DNA from: a bacterium
GTDB taxonomy: Bacteria > Bdellovibrionota > Bdellovibrionia > Bdellovibrionales > Bdellovibrionaceae
NCBI GenBank assembly: GCA_019752925.1
Contig: JAIELP010000006.1
Coordinates: 248,001 to 312,000, forward strand
Length of the DNA stretch: 64,000 bases
Reading direction: 5' to 3'
The notes beneath the pieces are model-generated. The model worked only from the letters and a program-made list of their open reading frames with translations, did not search any database and was not told the origin of the DNA. Every line of letters starts with the position of its first letter. Position 1 is the stretch's first letter. Of the stretch, positions 27,027-36,182 are shown piece by piece. The translations under genes were made by a program, and so were the position numbers.

Positions 27027-28907
27027 TTACGGTGGGTTAATTACGCGGCCGCGTTCAAAAAGAGTATTAATTTCACCGGCAGTCAAAACGATATTCCAGA
27101 AACCCAGATCATCAAGAGTTCCTTCAAAGAAATTAGAGCCGCCGATATTGCGGCCCACATATAAAGTAGTAGCAGCCGTGGTATTGGGAGTTGCGCCAAG
27201 TGTGCAGGTTCTGTCAATAGCTCCATTAATGTAAATATTAGCTGTGGTTACATTCAGAGTAACAGCTACATGAGTCCACGAATTAAAAGTAATTGCAGTA
27301 TTCGAATCACACTGTGTGCCTATGGTAGAAAGGCGTACAATACCTGTAGATAAAACCTCAGCACCAAAGCCGTTATTGGCTGTATTGTTTCCGTAGTAAG
27401 CAATAGGCTCGTCAGTTGCTGTGCTGTGTGGATTAACCCAGAACGCCAGTGTTCTTGCATTGGATCCTGTGGGCAATGTTGAAGATGCAACTGAGAAGTA
27501 ATCATCGATTCCGTCAAAATCAATAGATTGTGATCTGTCAGAAGAGGCATAGGCCATACCTGTTCCGTTGGCATTGCTAGCTGTTGCATTTACTGGTGTG
27601 GCACCACCGCCACCCACCATGCCGGTAATAGTGGCTGCATTTGCAATGCCTCCAACTGTGCCGTTCATAGCAAAACCGCGATACATATTGGTATAACGTG
27701 GAGCCGTGGTGCTCTGTAAATCTAAAGCACGTGTTGCTATCGGAAACAAATTGGTTTGAGTAACAGCTACAGGAGTTCCACAAGCGCCAGCCACGTATCG
27801 TAGTCTGATTTCTGCGCCGCCACCATTTTCATAGAACTCAAGAAAAACATCGTATTTTTGATTGGCAACAAATGTAAAATTGCCGGTATTTAAGGTTGGT
27901 GCGTGATCCGTCCAATTGTTAATAACCAAAGTGTTATCAATCCACAATCTTACGCCGTCATCTGAAACAGTTCCTACACAATAGGAACCAGATGTCGGAG
28001 CTCTTATCTGGCCTGTCCATTTAGCAGCGAAGTCATCAACGCCACCTGCAGGATTGCTTCCGGCAGCCCAGTTGAAATTAACCGTGGCATCAATACGCTG
28101 ATTTTGTAAAACGGAATAAGGATCATTAGGAGTGCCACCAGCTGAGGTTGTTGAAAAGTATCGTGCAAACAAACCGATACCGTTTTCAATGAACGAAGGA
28201 GGCGCTCCGTCAACAGTAACAGCAGAGGTGTCGTTGGACGCACCAAAAGTAGCGGTTATGTTTAGAGGTCCGCCGAGCGATACGCCAGTTATCAAGCCTT
28301 TTGAACTTGTATTATCGACAGAAACAATAGCAGAGTTCGCAGAAGACCATGAGCACGCAGTTGTTAAGTCAATAACGCCACCGTCAGAAGTTCCGCCGTA
28401 ACATTTTAACTGCTGTGTGCTCCCAATATTAAAATTACCTGATGAGGCTTCAACAAATAGAGATGTTATAGTTGTTGCAGTAAACTGTGCGCTGATAGCG
28501 CGTGTAACAGCAGAAGCGCCGGTGTAGTTAATAGAAACAGTGTCGTTGGAAGTGGTTGCGCTGGCAGAATTTGCGCGAACAACAATTAAACACGAATTTA
28601 GAGCCGCTAAACTACTGGTGCAGGTGCCGCCTGTGCCGGGGTAAGTGCCACCTTTGTAAGTAAATGATGCTGTAGCGAAAGCATTAGCACTCATGCCCAT
28701 AGCCGGCCCTGCGCCTGTATTAGTGACCGTAAAAGCTTTTTCAACTGTTGTGTTGGTGGGTATAATTCCGAAGTTGTACGTAGGCCCATCGGAAATAGTT
28801 AAAGTCGCTGGTTTATTTTGCCAAAATGAAAAAGGAATAAAAATCTGTGCATTGGAAACACAAAGAAATAAAAAAGATAAAGATATCAATTGTAAAAGGT
28901 ATCTCAT
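27027..28907 (-). CDS. Large exported protein with choice-of-anchor D, PA14 and LamG-like domains
   Basis: A signal peptide (MRYLLQLISLSFLFLCVSNAQ) leads a 626-residue mosaic. Residues 35-145 resemble a choice-of-anchor D (ASPM/Hydin-like) beta domain (FGIIPTNTTVEKAFTVTNTG). Residues 145-232 resemble a bacterial Ig-like group 2 domain (STQQLKCYGGTSDGG...WSSANSAIVSV). Residues 240-390 are a PA14-type domain (GLFARYFS..., GSYCVGTVSDDGVRLWIDN). Residues 455-620 are a LamG/concanavalin-like lectin domain (IDFDGIDDYFSV, ARTLAFWV, GTLDDLGFWN). Such architecture suggests carbohydrate binding on a cell surface, perhaps prey attachment. No anchor or sortase signal is seen, so it is secreted or held by an unknown means. 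Confidence 0.85.
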   Translation of the reverse strand: MRYLLQLISLSFLFLCVSNAQIFIPFSFWQNKPATLTISDGPTYNFGIIPTNTTVEKAFTVTNTGAGPAMGMSANAFATASFTYKGGTYPGTGGTCTSSLAALNSCLIVVRANSASATTSNDTVSINYTGASAVTRAISAQFTATTITSLFVEASSGNFNIGSTQQLKCYGGTSDGGVIDLTTACSWSSANSAIVSVDNTSSKGLITGVSLGGPLNITATFGASNDTSAVTVDGAPPSFIENGIGLFARYFSTTSAGGTPNDPYSVLQNQRIDATVNFNWAAGSNPAGGVDDFAAKWTGQIRAPTSGSYCVGTVSDDGVRLWIDNTLVINNWTDHAPTLNTGNFTFVANQKYDVFLEFYENGGGAEIRLRYVAGACGTPVAVTQTNLFPIATRALDLQSTTAPRYTNMYRGFAMNGTVGGIANAATITGMVGGGGATPVNATASNANGTGMAYASSDRSQSIDFDGIDDYFSVASSTLPTGSNARTLAFWVNPHSTATDEPIAYYGNNTANNGFGAEVLSTGIVRLSTIGTQCDSNTAITFNSWTHVAVTLNVTTANIYINGAIDRTCTLGATPNTTAATTLYVGRNIGGSNFFEGTLDDLGFWNIVLTAGEINTLFERGRVINPP

Positions 28908-29044
28908 TTTAGTTAATACTATTGTCTCACACTTTTTTAATACAGATCAATCATATTAGGCTAGAGGTGTATCAACAAGCGACAAACCTGTGTTTGTTGA
29001 ATCTAGACTACACGGACCTAATAATTTTGTTTAATATAAATTCT

Positions 29045-29608
29045 ATGAATTCATTTAAAAAATCACTTCAATTGTCATTTTTATTCGCTTCTGTTTGTTT
29101 TACGGCTTCATATGCACAAGCCGATTTGTTCCGTTCAACATTATTTCAGTTAAATACGATTTATCTGGATCGTGACTATGATGATAACGGTGTGCAATCT
29201 AAATCTAAACAGACAGATACAGATTTCAGAATTATGCGAGTTGAAAAATACTGGGCCTACGGTGCCATTTATTCACTGTCTTCGAATGATTCATCAGATG
29301 CCAGCCGTAATAGTTTCGGTTTGTCGTTGGGTTATTACTCAGAAAAAGATTTTTATATGAACTTGCACTACTTTTTAACCAGCAAATACAATAGAGGTGC
29401 TGGTGGTGCAGAGTACACCAAAGGTAACGGCTATGAGTTTGATGTTGGTTTTCTTTCAAAAATAACTTCGAGTTTTTATGTGGGATTGTTGGTGGCTATT
29501 AAAAGCTTCACCTACAACGAACAAACTGCCGGAAATGTAACTTCGAATATCACAGCTGCACATAAGGAAGTAATTCCGATGTTCAGTTTTGCTATTAATT
29601 TCATGTAG
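29045..29608 (+). CDS. Outer-membrane beta-barrel protein
   Basis: Signal peptide MNSFKKSLQLSFLFASVCFTASYAQA, then about 160 residues with alternating beta-strand pattern, aromatic residues and a final strand ending in SFAINFM. Tyr-rich segments (LSLGYYSEKDFYMNLHYFL) suit a small eight-stranded barrel. I start at ATG 29045; an open extension back to 28922 encodes no plausible N-terminus. No ribosome-binding site is evident. It is divergent from the PA14/LamG protein gene, which may share the promoter region. Function unknown. Confidence 0.78.
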   Translation: MNSFKKSLQLSFLFASVCFTASYAQADLFRSTLFQLNTIYLDRDYDDNGVQSKSKQTDTDFRIMRVEKYWAYGAIYSLSSNDSSDASRNSFGLSLGYYSEKDFYMNLHYFLTSKYNRGAGGAEYTKGNGYEFDVGFLSKITSSFYVGLLVAIKSFTYNEQTAGNVTSNITAAHKEVIPMFSFAINFM

Positions 29609-29624
29609 CTTTAAAAACTAAGTC

Positions 29625-31454
29625 TCAGGTCATTAACTGACTGAGCTCTTTTTCTTTTTGATCAAGATTTTCCATGTGGGTGAGTAAAACCTCTTCCGTC
29701 ATATGTATCTGCTCAGATAGTTTAGAAGAATCAATAGCTATTTGCTGAGCCTGTTGCCCTTGAGCTTGCAGAAGTTTGGCATTCAGATCTTCTACATTTT
29801 TATTTAAATTAAACAAAATTTCTTCAGTTTTCAGAATTTTACGCTGAAGTTCTTTAATTTCAGAAGAAATCTTCTTTTGGGTTTCTTTGTAATTGAATTT
29901 CTGGTCTTTTACTTGTTCGGGTTTCGCCTCTGCAGCTTTTTTAATTTCAGCATTGGCAGCGAATCTCTCTTTTAGCGCGCCTTTTTCGAGACTCCAAAGA
30001 TATTCTTCATAAGTGCCGGGATAAATTTCAACAAAGCCGTCACGAATTTCAATAATTTTATTGGCCACACGGTTAATGAAGCTTCGGTCGTGGCTAACAA
30101 TAATTAAAGTTCCTTTAAAATCTGACAAGGCGTTAGCTAAAGCTTGAACTGTATCGAAGTCCAGATGATTTGTGGGCTCATCCATTAACAGCAAAGGTTT
30201 TTTCTGAAGTAAGATTTGTCCTAAGGCCACACGTGTTTTTTCGCCACCGGAAAGAACTTTAACTTTTTTGTGAATGTCATCGCCGCTAAAAAGTAAAGAG
30301 CCGGCAATACTCAGTATTTCTTGGGCTGTGGTATCGCGATAAGCTTTTCTCTGTAAGGAATCAAGTACGCTGTCTTCAAGAACAAGATCTTCAGTTAGGT
30401 GTTGTGCGAAATAAGAAAGCTCAACATTGTGACCAAGTTTTTTATCGCCCCTTATCAGTGGAATGCGTCCCGCTATTGATTTTAATAAGGTGGACTTTCC
30501 AGCGCCGTTGTAGCCAACAATACCCAGATGGTTTCCTCTTTCAAAATTTAAACTTACATTTTTTAAAATAACTTTGTCGCCGTAACCTAGGTCGGCATTA
30601 ATCAGCGATACAACTTCTTTTCCAGTTTGAACGGGCTCAGGCAAGTGAATGCGGCTTCGTACCGGTAAAGCTTTAATTTCGATGCTTTCCATTTTTTCGA
30701 TCTGCTTCATGCGGCTTTGCGCCTGCTTGGCCTTTGTGGCTTTGGCTCTGAAGCGGTCGACAAACTCCTGAAGATGTTTTCTTTTAGCTTCTAAATTGGC
30801 CGCTTGTTGAAATTGTAATTGTCGGAGTTCGGCCTTTTGTTCAAAGTAGTCATCAATGTGGCCGGGGAATTTGATAATATCGCCGCCCTCAACTTCAAGA
30901 GTATGTTCAGTGGTTCGTCTTAAAAATTCCCGATCGTGCGAAATTAGTAAGAAAGCGCCTTTGTAATCCTGCAAAAATTTTTCCAGCGCCATAATACTTT
31001 CCAGATCAAGAAAGTTCGTTGGCTCATCTAGTAGCATTAGATCGGGCTCAAGGCCGATCAGGTAAACTAGCTTCATACGCATGCGGTAGCCGCCGCTCAA
31101 CTTAGTCAGAGGACTTTGAAAGTGCTCTTCAGTTAAGCCTATGCTTTTTCCGATCTGTTTTAAGTCCCAGATAGGTTTGATGCATTTTTCAGTCAGATAC
31201 TCTTCGGCCACTTGATCCAGTGTCCAGTCGGATTCCTGCTCCAGGTAACCGATACGGAGCTGATTAGCTTTGGTGATTTCACCGGTATCGAGATGTTCTT
31301 CGCCTGCTATAACTTTAAAAAGAGTGGTTTTTCCTGCACCATTCGGGCCGATAATGCCTATATGCTCGTTATCGTTTACCGAGAATTGGGCTTTATCAAA
31401 GAGGATCTTTGACCCATATTGTTTAGATGCATTGTAAAGTTGAAGTAGGTTCAT
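29625..31454 (-). CDS. ABC-F family ATPase (Uup/YheS type)
   Basis: Two ABC domains in one chain without membrane segments define the ABC-F family, which acts on ribosomes in translation. Walker A motifs are GPNGAGKTT and GYNGAGKST, signature motifs LSGGYRMR and LSGGEKTR, and Walker B segments LMLLDEPTNFLD and LLLMDEPTNHLD. The interdomain linker (RFRAKATKAKQAQSRMKQIEKME) is the P-site tRNA-interaction motif region and resembles YheS. The last 90 residues are a predicted coiled coil as in Uup-type proteins. It is divergent from the oligopeptide-binding gene. Confidence 0.93.
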   Translation of the reverse strand: MNLLQLYNASKQYGSKILFDKAQFSVNDNEHIGIIGPNGAGKTTLFKVIAGEEHLDTGEITKANQLRIGYLEQESDWTLDQVAEEYLTEKCIKPIWDLKQIGKSIGLTEEHFQSPLTKLSGGYRMRMKLVYLIGLEPDLMLLDEPTNFLDLESIMALEKFLQDYKGAFLLISHDREFLRRTTEHTLEVEGGDIIKFPGHIDDYFEQKAELRQLQFQQAANLEAKRKHLQEFVDRFRAKATKAKQAQSRMKQIEKMESIEIKALPVRSRIHLPEPVQTGKEVVSLINADLGYGDKVILKNVSLNFERGNHLGIVGYNGAGKSTLLKSIAGRIPLIRGDKKLGHNVELSYFAQHLTEDLVLEDSVLDSLQRKAYRDTTAQEILSIAGSLLFSGDDIHKKVKVLSGGEKTRVALGQILLQKKPLLLMDEPTNHLDFDTVQALANALSDFKGTLIIVSHDRSFINRVANKIIEIRDGFVEIYPGTYEEYLWSLEKGALKERFAANAEIKKAAEAKPEQVKDQKFNYKETQKKISSEIKELQRKILKTEEILFNLNKNVEDLNAKLLQAQGQQAQQIAIDSSKLSEQIHMTEEVLLTHMENLDQKEKELSQLMT

Positions 31455-31500
31455 TCTTGTGCCATCCTACCCGAGAACTTAAATACAAAAAAGGATTCAT

Positions 31501-33081
31501 ATGAAAATTTTATTAATTTCATTGGCGTTTATTTTTTCGGTAACGGCCTATTCTGCTCAAAATTTTATCTTTTGCATGGAAGGATCGCCATCTTCGTTTA
31601 ATCCGCAAATAGTAACTGACGGTGTAAGTATGAATTCCAGCGCTCAAACAGTATTTAACCGTTTAGTGGAGTTTAAATACGGAACAACTGAGATTGCACC
31701 GGGTTTGGCCGAATCTTGGACCATTTCAAAAGACAAAAAAACATTTACTTTTAAATTAAGAAAAAACGTTCAGTTTCACTCAAATTCTTTATTTACTCCA
31801 ACACGTACTTTCAATGCGGATGATGTTGTTTATACATTCAAGTCACAACTCGATACAAAACATCCATTAACTATTCCTGCAGCTAACTACGAATATTTTA
31901 AAGCTATGGAATTGGATCAGTTAATCGTTGATGTTAAAAAAATCGACGACTACACAGTCGCATTTATTTTAAAAAGACCTGAAGCTCCATTCTTAGCTAA
32001 CTTAGCAATGGACTTTGCAAGTATCCAATCTGAAGAGTATGCAAAATCTTTAGTTAAATCCGGTAAAGGGCTAAAAACTCTTGAAACAGCTCCGATAGGT
32101 ACAGGCCCATTTGTATTTAAGTCTTACCAAAAAGATTCAACTGTTCGTTTCAAAGCTTTTGATAACTATTTTAAAGGTAAGCCTAAAATCGAAAACTTAG
32201 TTTTTGTTATCGTAACGGATTCAACTGTTCGTTTACAAAAAATGAAATCCGGCGAATGTCATGTAATGAGCGAGCCGCAACCTCAGGATTTAGATCAAAT
32301 TAAAGCTTTAAAAAATGTTAAATTGATTTCAACTGAAGGTCTGAACGTAAGTTATGTAGCTTTCAATACAACAAAAAAACCTTTTGATAATTTAAAAGTA
32401 CGTGAAGCCGTATCAATGGCTATGAATCAAAAGTCTTATGTTGATATCATTTACCGTAATCAAGGTACTGCAGCTAAAAATCCAATCCCTCCTACAATGT
32501 GGTCTTACAACAATTCTACTACAGCAAATTCATATGACGTAGAAAAAGCTAAAAAGCTTTTAGCTGAAGCGGGTTACCCAAAAGGTTTCGAAACTGATTT
32601 ATGGACTTTACCGGTTTCTCGCCCGTATTTGCCAAATGGTAAAAAATTAGGTGAGTTGATGCAGGCCGATCTTGCGAAGATCGGTGTAAAAGCTAAACTT
32701 GTAACTTTTGACTGGCCTACCTACTTAGAAAAATCTAAAAAGGGCGAACACCAGATGGCTCAAATGGGCTGGACTGGTGATAACGGCGATCCGGATAACT
32801 TCATGAATGTTCTTTTAGGTTGTGGCGCAATTCAGGCGGGTAGTAACTTAGCCCGTTGGTGTGATAAAGAGTTCGATGGTCTTTTGCAAAAAGCTAAAGA
32901 AGACTCTAACCAAGGCGTAAGAACTGGCTTCTACCAAAAAGCCCAAGCTATCTTCAACAAACAAAAACCTTGGTACCCAATTGCACATGCTAAATTAAAT
33001 AAAGTTATTTCTGATAAAGTAACTGGTTATAAAATAGATCCGTTCGGTCACGAAAACTTCTCTAATGTCGATCTTAAATAA
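31501..33081 (+). CDS. Peptide ABC transporter substrate-binding protein (DppA/OppA family)
   Basis: A signal peptide (MKILLISLAFIFSVTAYSAQ) leads a 526-residue SBP family 5 protein. Visible features are FNPQIVTDGVSMN near the N-terminus, IAPGLAESWTISKDKKTFTFKLRKNVQFH, the cluster GTGPFVFKSYQKDSTVRFKAF and NVSYVAFNTTKKPFDNLKVREAVSMA. Family members capture di- or oligopeptides, haem or nickel in the periplasm. AAAGGATTC precedes the ATG. The two permease genes follow with overlaps, forming an operon. Confidence 0.93.
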   Translation: MKILLISLAFIFSVTAYSAQNFIFCMEGSPSSFNPQIVTDGVSMNSSAQTVFNRLVEFKYGTTEIAPGLAESWTISKDKKTFTFKLRKNVQFHSNSLFTPTRTFNADDVVYTFKSQLDTKHPLTIPAANYEYFKAMELDQLIVDVKKIDDYTVAFILKRPEAPFLANLAMDFASIQSEEYAKSLVKSGKGLKTLETAPIGTGPFVFKSYQKDSTVRFKAFDNYFKGKPKIENLVFVIVTDSTVRLQKMKSGECHVMSEPQPQDLDQIKALKNVKLISTEGLNVSYVAFNTTKKPFDNLKVREAVSMAMNQKSYVDIIYRNQGTAAKNPIPPTMWSYNNSTTANSYDVEKAKKLLAEAGYPKGFETDLWTLPVSRPYLPNGKKLGELMQADLAKIGVKAKLVTFDWPTYLEKSKKGEHQMAQMGWTGDNGDPDNFMNVLLGCGAIQAGSNLARWCDKEFDGLLQKAKEDSNQGVRTGFYQKAQAIFNKQKPWYPIAHAKLNKVISDKVTGYKIDPFGHENFSNVDLK

Positions 33082-34066
33082 AGTTTTAAAATTATTTTTT
33101 GCATTTCTATTTATTTGCCTGATGAGCTTTACGGTCATCAGGCTTATTCCCGGCGATCCGGTTACTAACTTAATCGGTGAGCGCGGCGCTTCTCCTGAAC
33201 GCATTGAGGAAATGAGAAAAAATCTAGGAATGGATAAATCTATTCCAGAGCAATTTTTTATTTTCACTAAAAATGCTCTGCAGGGCGATTTCGGCGAGTC
33301 TATAGTTTCTAAGCAGCCGATCACTTCTGAATTTAAAGTATTGTGGCCTGCAACTTTTGAGTTAGCATTGTTTGCCATTATCTGGTCGGGCATTATCGGA
33401 ATTGTGTTAGGTATTTTAGCTGCCGTGAAAAGAAATTCATTCTGGGATTATGGTGCAGTAAGCTTGTCGACTATAGGTTTTGCTATGCCGATCTTCTGGT
33501 GGGCACTGTTGGTGATATTCTTCTTTGCTGTTATGCTGGGTTTATTTCCGGTATCAGGACGAGTAGGTGTTGAGTTTGAAATTCCGTACCACACCGGATT
33601 TTATTTAATCGACAGTTTATTCGCCGAAGACAAAGCCGCGTTCTTTTCAGTAATAAAGCATATGGTATTGCCTGCATTTGTGTTGGGTACAGTTTCATTA
33701 GCTTTAATTGTGCGTGTTACGCGTTCAGCTTTTATCGACATTCAAAAAGAAGATTATATACGTACAGCGCGTGCTAAAGGCTTGCAGCCGGCACAAGTTA
33801 TTTTTAAACACATATTTAAAAATGCACTTCCACAGATTTTAACAGCTCTGGGTTTGGCTTTCGGTCAGCTTTTAACCGGTGCGATCATGACTGAAACTAT
33901 TTTTTCATGGCCCGGCTTAGGTCGCTGGATTATTAAAAGTATTGAAGCCCGTGACTATCCTGCCGTTCAGGCCGGAGTTTTTTACTCAATGTTAATTATT
34001 ATTATCGTAAACTTCTGCACGGATGAATTAATCAAAATAGTTAATCCTAAATTGAGAGGTAGCTAG
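33065..34066 (+). CDS. Peptide ABC transporter permease (DppB type)
   Basis: A 333-residue inner-membrane permease with about six helices. The N-terminal family signature is SFTVIRLIPGDPV (seen as VIRLIPGDPVTNL). The cytoplasmic EAA loop is RTARAKGLQPAQVIFKHIFKNAL, which contacts the ATPase. The gene begins 17 nt before the end of the binding-protein gene and ends on the start codon of the next permease, so translation is coupled. In DppB-type systems this subunit pairs with DppC to form the channel for dipeptides or oligopeptides. Confidence 0.95.
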   Translation: MSILNKVLKLFFAFLFICLMSFTVIRLIPGDPVTNLIGERGASPERIEEMRKNLGMDKSIPEQFFIFTKNALQGDFGESIVSKQPITSEFKVLWPATFELALFAIIWSGIIGIVLGILAAVKRNSFWDYGAVSLSTIGFAMPIFWWALLVIFFFAVMLGLFPVSGRVGVEFEIPYHTGFYLIDSLFAEDKAAFFSVIKHMVLPAFVLGTVSLALIVRVTRSAFIDIQKEDYIRTARAKGLQPAQVIFKHIFKNALPQILTALGLAFGQLLTGAIMTETIFSWPGLGRWIIKSIEARDYPAVQAGVFYSMLIIIIVNFCTDELIKIVNPKLRGS

Positions 34067-34890
34067 TGTTAAAAAAACTATTAAAAAATAGAGGTTTTTT
34101 CATTGGGTTCTGCCTGTTTTCGTTTTTTGCTTTTACGGCGCTATTAGCTGCTATATGGACCCCTTACAGTTATCAGGAAGTTTTTGAAAACTCTGCTTTA
34201 CTAAAACCTTCTGCACAGTTTTGGTTAGGCACCGACGACTTAGGCCGCGATATTTTAAGCCGTTTATTAATCGGTTCGCAGTTATCACTAGGTATAGGAA
34301 TACTGGTTGGTGGAATTTCCATCGTGGTTGGTGCTTCACTGGGTGTGATTTCTGGATATTTCGGTGGAAAAGTAGATCAGATCTTAGTTCAGATTATGAA
34401 TGCCATTCAAGCTTTACCAAGCTTATTATTAGCGCTCTTTGTAGTGGCTATTTTAGGCGGCGGTGTTCTTAATACTATTTTAAGTGTAACTTTAGTTTCA
34501 ATTCCATTGATGTACCGTATGGTCAGAAGTGCTGCGATTGTAGAATCCAGCAAAGAGTATATTGTTTCGGCTCGTGCTCTTGGCGCTTCTGATTTTAGAA
34601 TTATTAAATCTCATATCTTCCCTAACTGTACGACGCCGATCCTGGTTCAAATGGCTGTATGTTGCAGCGATGCGATTTTAAATACTGCTGCACTTGGCTT
34701 CTTAGGTTTAGGAATTCCAGCTCCATACCCAGAATGGGGAACAATGCTCAGCGATTCAAAAACTTTTATTGAAACAGCTCCGCAGCTGATGACGATGCCC
34801 GGGCTTTGCTTGTTGTTACTAATTTTATCAACTCAGTTAATGAGTGATGGATTAAGAGATCAGTTAGATCCTAAGTTGCGCGGAAGATAA
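34066..34890 (+). CDS. Peptide ABC transporter permease (DppC type)
   Basis: The GTG start overlaps the stop of the previous permease gene by 1 nt. The 274-residue product has an N-terminal helix, the family segment WLGTDDLGRDILSRLLIGSQLSL and the EAA loop SARALGASDFRIIKSHIFPNC that docks the ATPase. The last segment LDPKLRGR is typical. DppD/DppF-type ATPase genes do not follow: the next gene is a PilZ protein on the opposite strand. The energising subunits must therefore be encoded elsewhere. Confidence 0.95.
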   Translation: MLKKLLKNRGFFIGFCLFSFFAFTALLAAIWTPYSYQEVFENSALLKPSAQFWLGTDDLGRDILSRLLIGSQLSLGIGILVGGISIVVGASLGVISGYFGGKVDQILVQIMNAIQALPSLLLALFVVAILGGGVLNTILSVTLVSIPLMYRMVRSAAIVESSKEYIVSARALGASDFRIIKSHIFPNCTTPILVQMAVCCSDAILNTAALGFLGLGIPAPYPEWGTMLSDSKTFIETAPQLMTMPGLCLLLLILSTQLMSDGLRDQLDPKLRGR

Positions 34891-34902
34891 TTCGCGTAAC
34901 TC

Positions 34903-35196
34903 CTAACCGGCCTGTTTAGATTGAATTCCCACAAACTGTAAACCAGATACATAATAATGATCCTGCTTTTTACAGTGAACGACGTAGGTTAACATGCGCA
35001 CGGTTTCGTTTTTCTCATTACGATACACTAAAGAAACGTATTTCTTTTTAGTCAGCATATACTGAGTCGTAATCATAGCTCCCATGCGTGAAAAGTTGAT
35101 CATAAAAGCCTTCACATTCTGATCTTCGGCCTCTAAAGCGCAGGGTGAGAACATTGTTTCTCGTTCAAAATTTCGCATATAACAATTAGGTTGCAA
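34903..35196 (-). CDS. Stand-alone PilZ-domain protein (probable c-di-GMP receptor)
   Basis: The chain contains RNFER (the RxxxR c-di-GMP motif, just after the N-terminus), then MINFSRMGAMITT (the [D/N]xSxxG motif) and a C-terminal strand YYVSGLQFVG, the three marks of PilZ domains. With 97 residues it is a single domain. It probably binds cyclic di-GMP and acts on a partner protein. The start is unclear: TTG 35196 or ATG 35178 are available, the latter leaving the RxxxR at the very N-terminus. Neither has a clear ribosome-binding site. It converges with dppC. Confidence 0.72.
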   Translation of the reverse strand: MQPNCYMRNFERETMFSPCALEAEDQNVKAFMINFSRMGAMITTQYMLTKKKYVSLVYRNEKNETVRMLTYVVHCKKQDHYYVSGLQFVGIQSKQAG

Positions 35197-35280
35197 AAGT
35201 TGTTCGCAGCCTAAAGCAATAGGTTGGCTATAACTGAATGGAAGTTAGTCAGTGTATGTCAGGTTGTACAATGGCTAAAT

Positions 35281-35311
35281 AATAAAAAAAGCCGGTTTTT
35301 CAACCGGCTTT
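35281..35311 (-). terminator. Rho-independent terminator
   Basis: A 10-bp stem AAAGCCGGTT / AACCGGCTTT (35288-35311) with a 4-nt loop is followed, on the minus strand, by a run of T (complement of 35281-35290). It ends transcription of the exported-protein gene at 35345-35890. Confidence 0.88.
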
Positions 35312-35344
35312 AAAAGGGAGGGGCAATAACTTAAATTTATATTA

Positions 35345-35890
35345 TTAGTTAACAGCTCTTACAAAATCGCCAACCACAGTAAAGTGTGCTTCAGCAGATT
35401 CTTTCACTTTAGTTAAAGAAGAAATTCCTGTTGCTTTGTAAGATACTGTACCGAATGTGTATGGTTTATCCATTGTTTGTGGACATTGTTTAGATGAGAA
35501 GTCTTCAACAACAACTTGTTCGTAAACCAGTGTGCGAACATCTGAAGGCGTGCTTGCAAAATATTTAGTTGAGCAAGGTAATTGTTCAACTTTAGTTACG
35601 TTTAATTTAATTCTTAATGGAGCAGGCATCACTTGAATACACATCATACCGGCGCCACACTGAGGCATTCTTTTAGTTAAAGTTAAATCCAGAGTTTTAT
35701 TATTGAAAGTTACATTTGCAGTTACTACTAAGGCAAACTTTGGGTTGATTGTAGTCATGTTGCGAGAGATGCCATTTATAGCTAATTTTGCAGAAATTGG
35801 CGGAGTGTTGTTCGGGTCAAAACGGATTTCTTGGTTAGCTTTTGCTGCCGTTGAAATTAAAACTAATAAAGATACTAATACTGCTTTCAT
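35345..35890 (-). CDS. Exported protein of unknown function
   Basis: AGGAG with 8-nt spacing fixes the start at ATG 35890, giving a signal peptide MKAVLVSLLVLISTAAKA and a mature chain of about 163 residues. The chain is rich in beta-type segments and has four Cys (MPQCGAGMMCIQV, LPCSTKYF, SKQCPQT), which may form two disulphides. No family is recognisable. A strong terminator follows. The upstream region is shared with a divergent Cys-rich repeat protein; whether the two work together is unknown. Confidence 0.78.
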   Translation of the reverse strand: MKAVLVSLLVLISTAAKANQEIRFDPNNTPPISAKLAINGISRNMTTINPKFALVVTANVTFNNKTLDLTLTKRMPQCGAGMMCIQVMPAPLRIKLNVTKVEQLPCSTKYFASTPSDVRTLVYEQVVVEDFSSKQCPQTMDKPYTFGTVSYKATGISSLTKVKESAEAHFTVVGDFVRAVN

Positions 35891-36008
35891 CGAAAAAACT
35901 CCTGCGGAATTCCGCCCTGTAATTTGTTGCACGAGTGGCTTATTACAAGGACTGTGCCACGAGTAAAATCTTCTAAGAGTCGTTTAAATGAATTTGAAGT
36001 AAAGTTTT

Positions 36009-36058
36009 CAGTTCCAAAGTGAAATTTGGTTTTATATTGGGGTTTCGAGTTGGAACTG
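36009..36058. repeat. Inverted repeat upstream of the Cys-rich repeat protein gene
   Basis: Perfect 9-bp arms CAGTTCCAA (36009-36017) and TTGGAACTG (36050-36058) are separated by 32 nt in the 292-bp gap between two divergent exported-protein genes. It could form a stem-loop in RNA or bind a regulator. The rest of this gap (35891-36182) holds presumed promoters and no gene that I can see. Confidence 0.45.
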
Positions 36059-36182
36059 GTTAAAATTCAATCAAACTTGAAAATCATCGCATTTTGCTCG
36101 ATTTTTACACGATGCAAGGTGCGTAAAATCTTGGCCTCTTTCTTCCAATAGGATTTCGGATAACCAATAAGAGGGGGACAAA

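Noticed and set aside
28922..29044. N-terminal extension of the barrel protein
   Set aside because: It encodes no plausible leader, while ATG 29045 starts a normal signal peptide.
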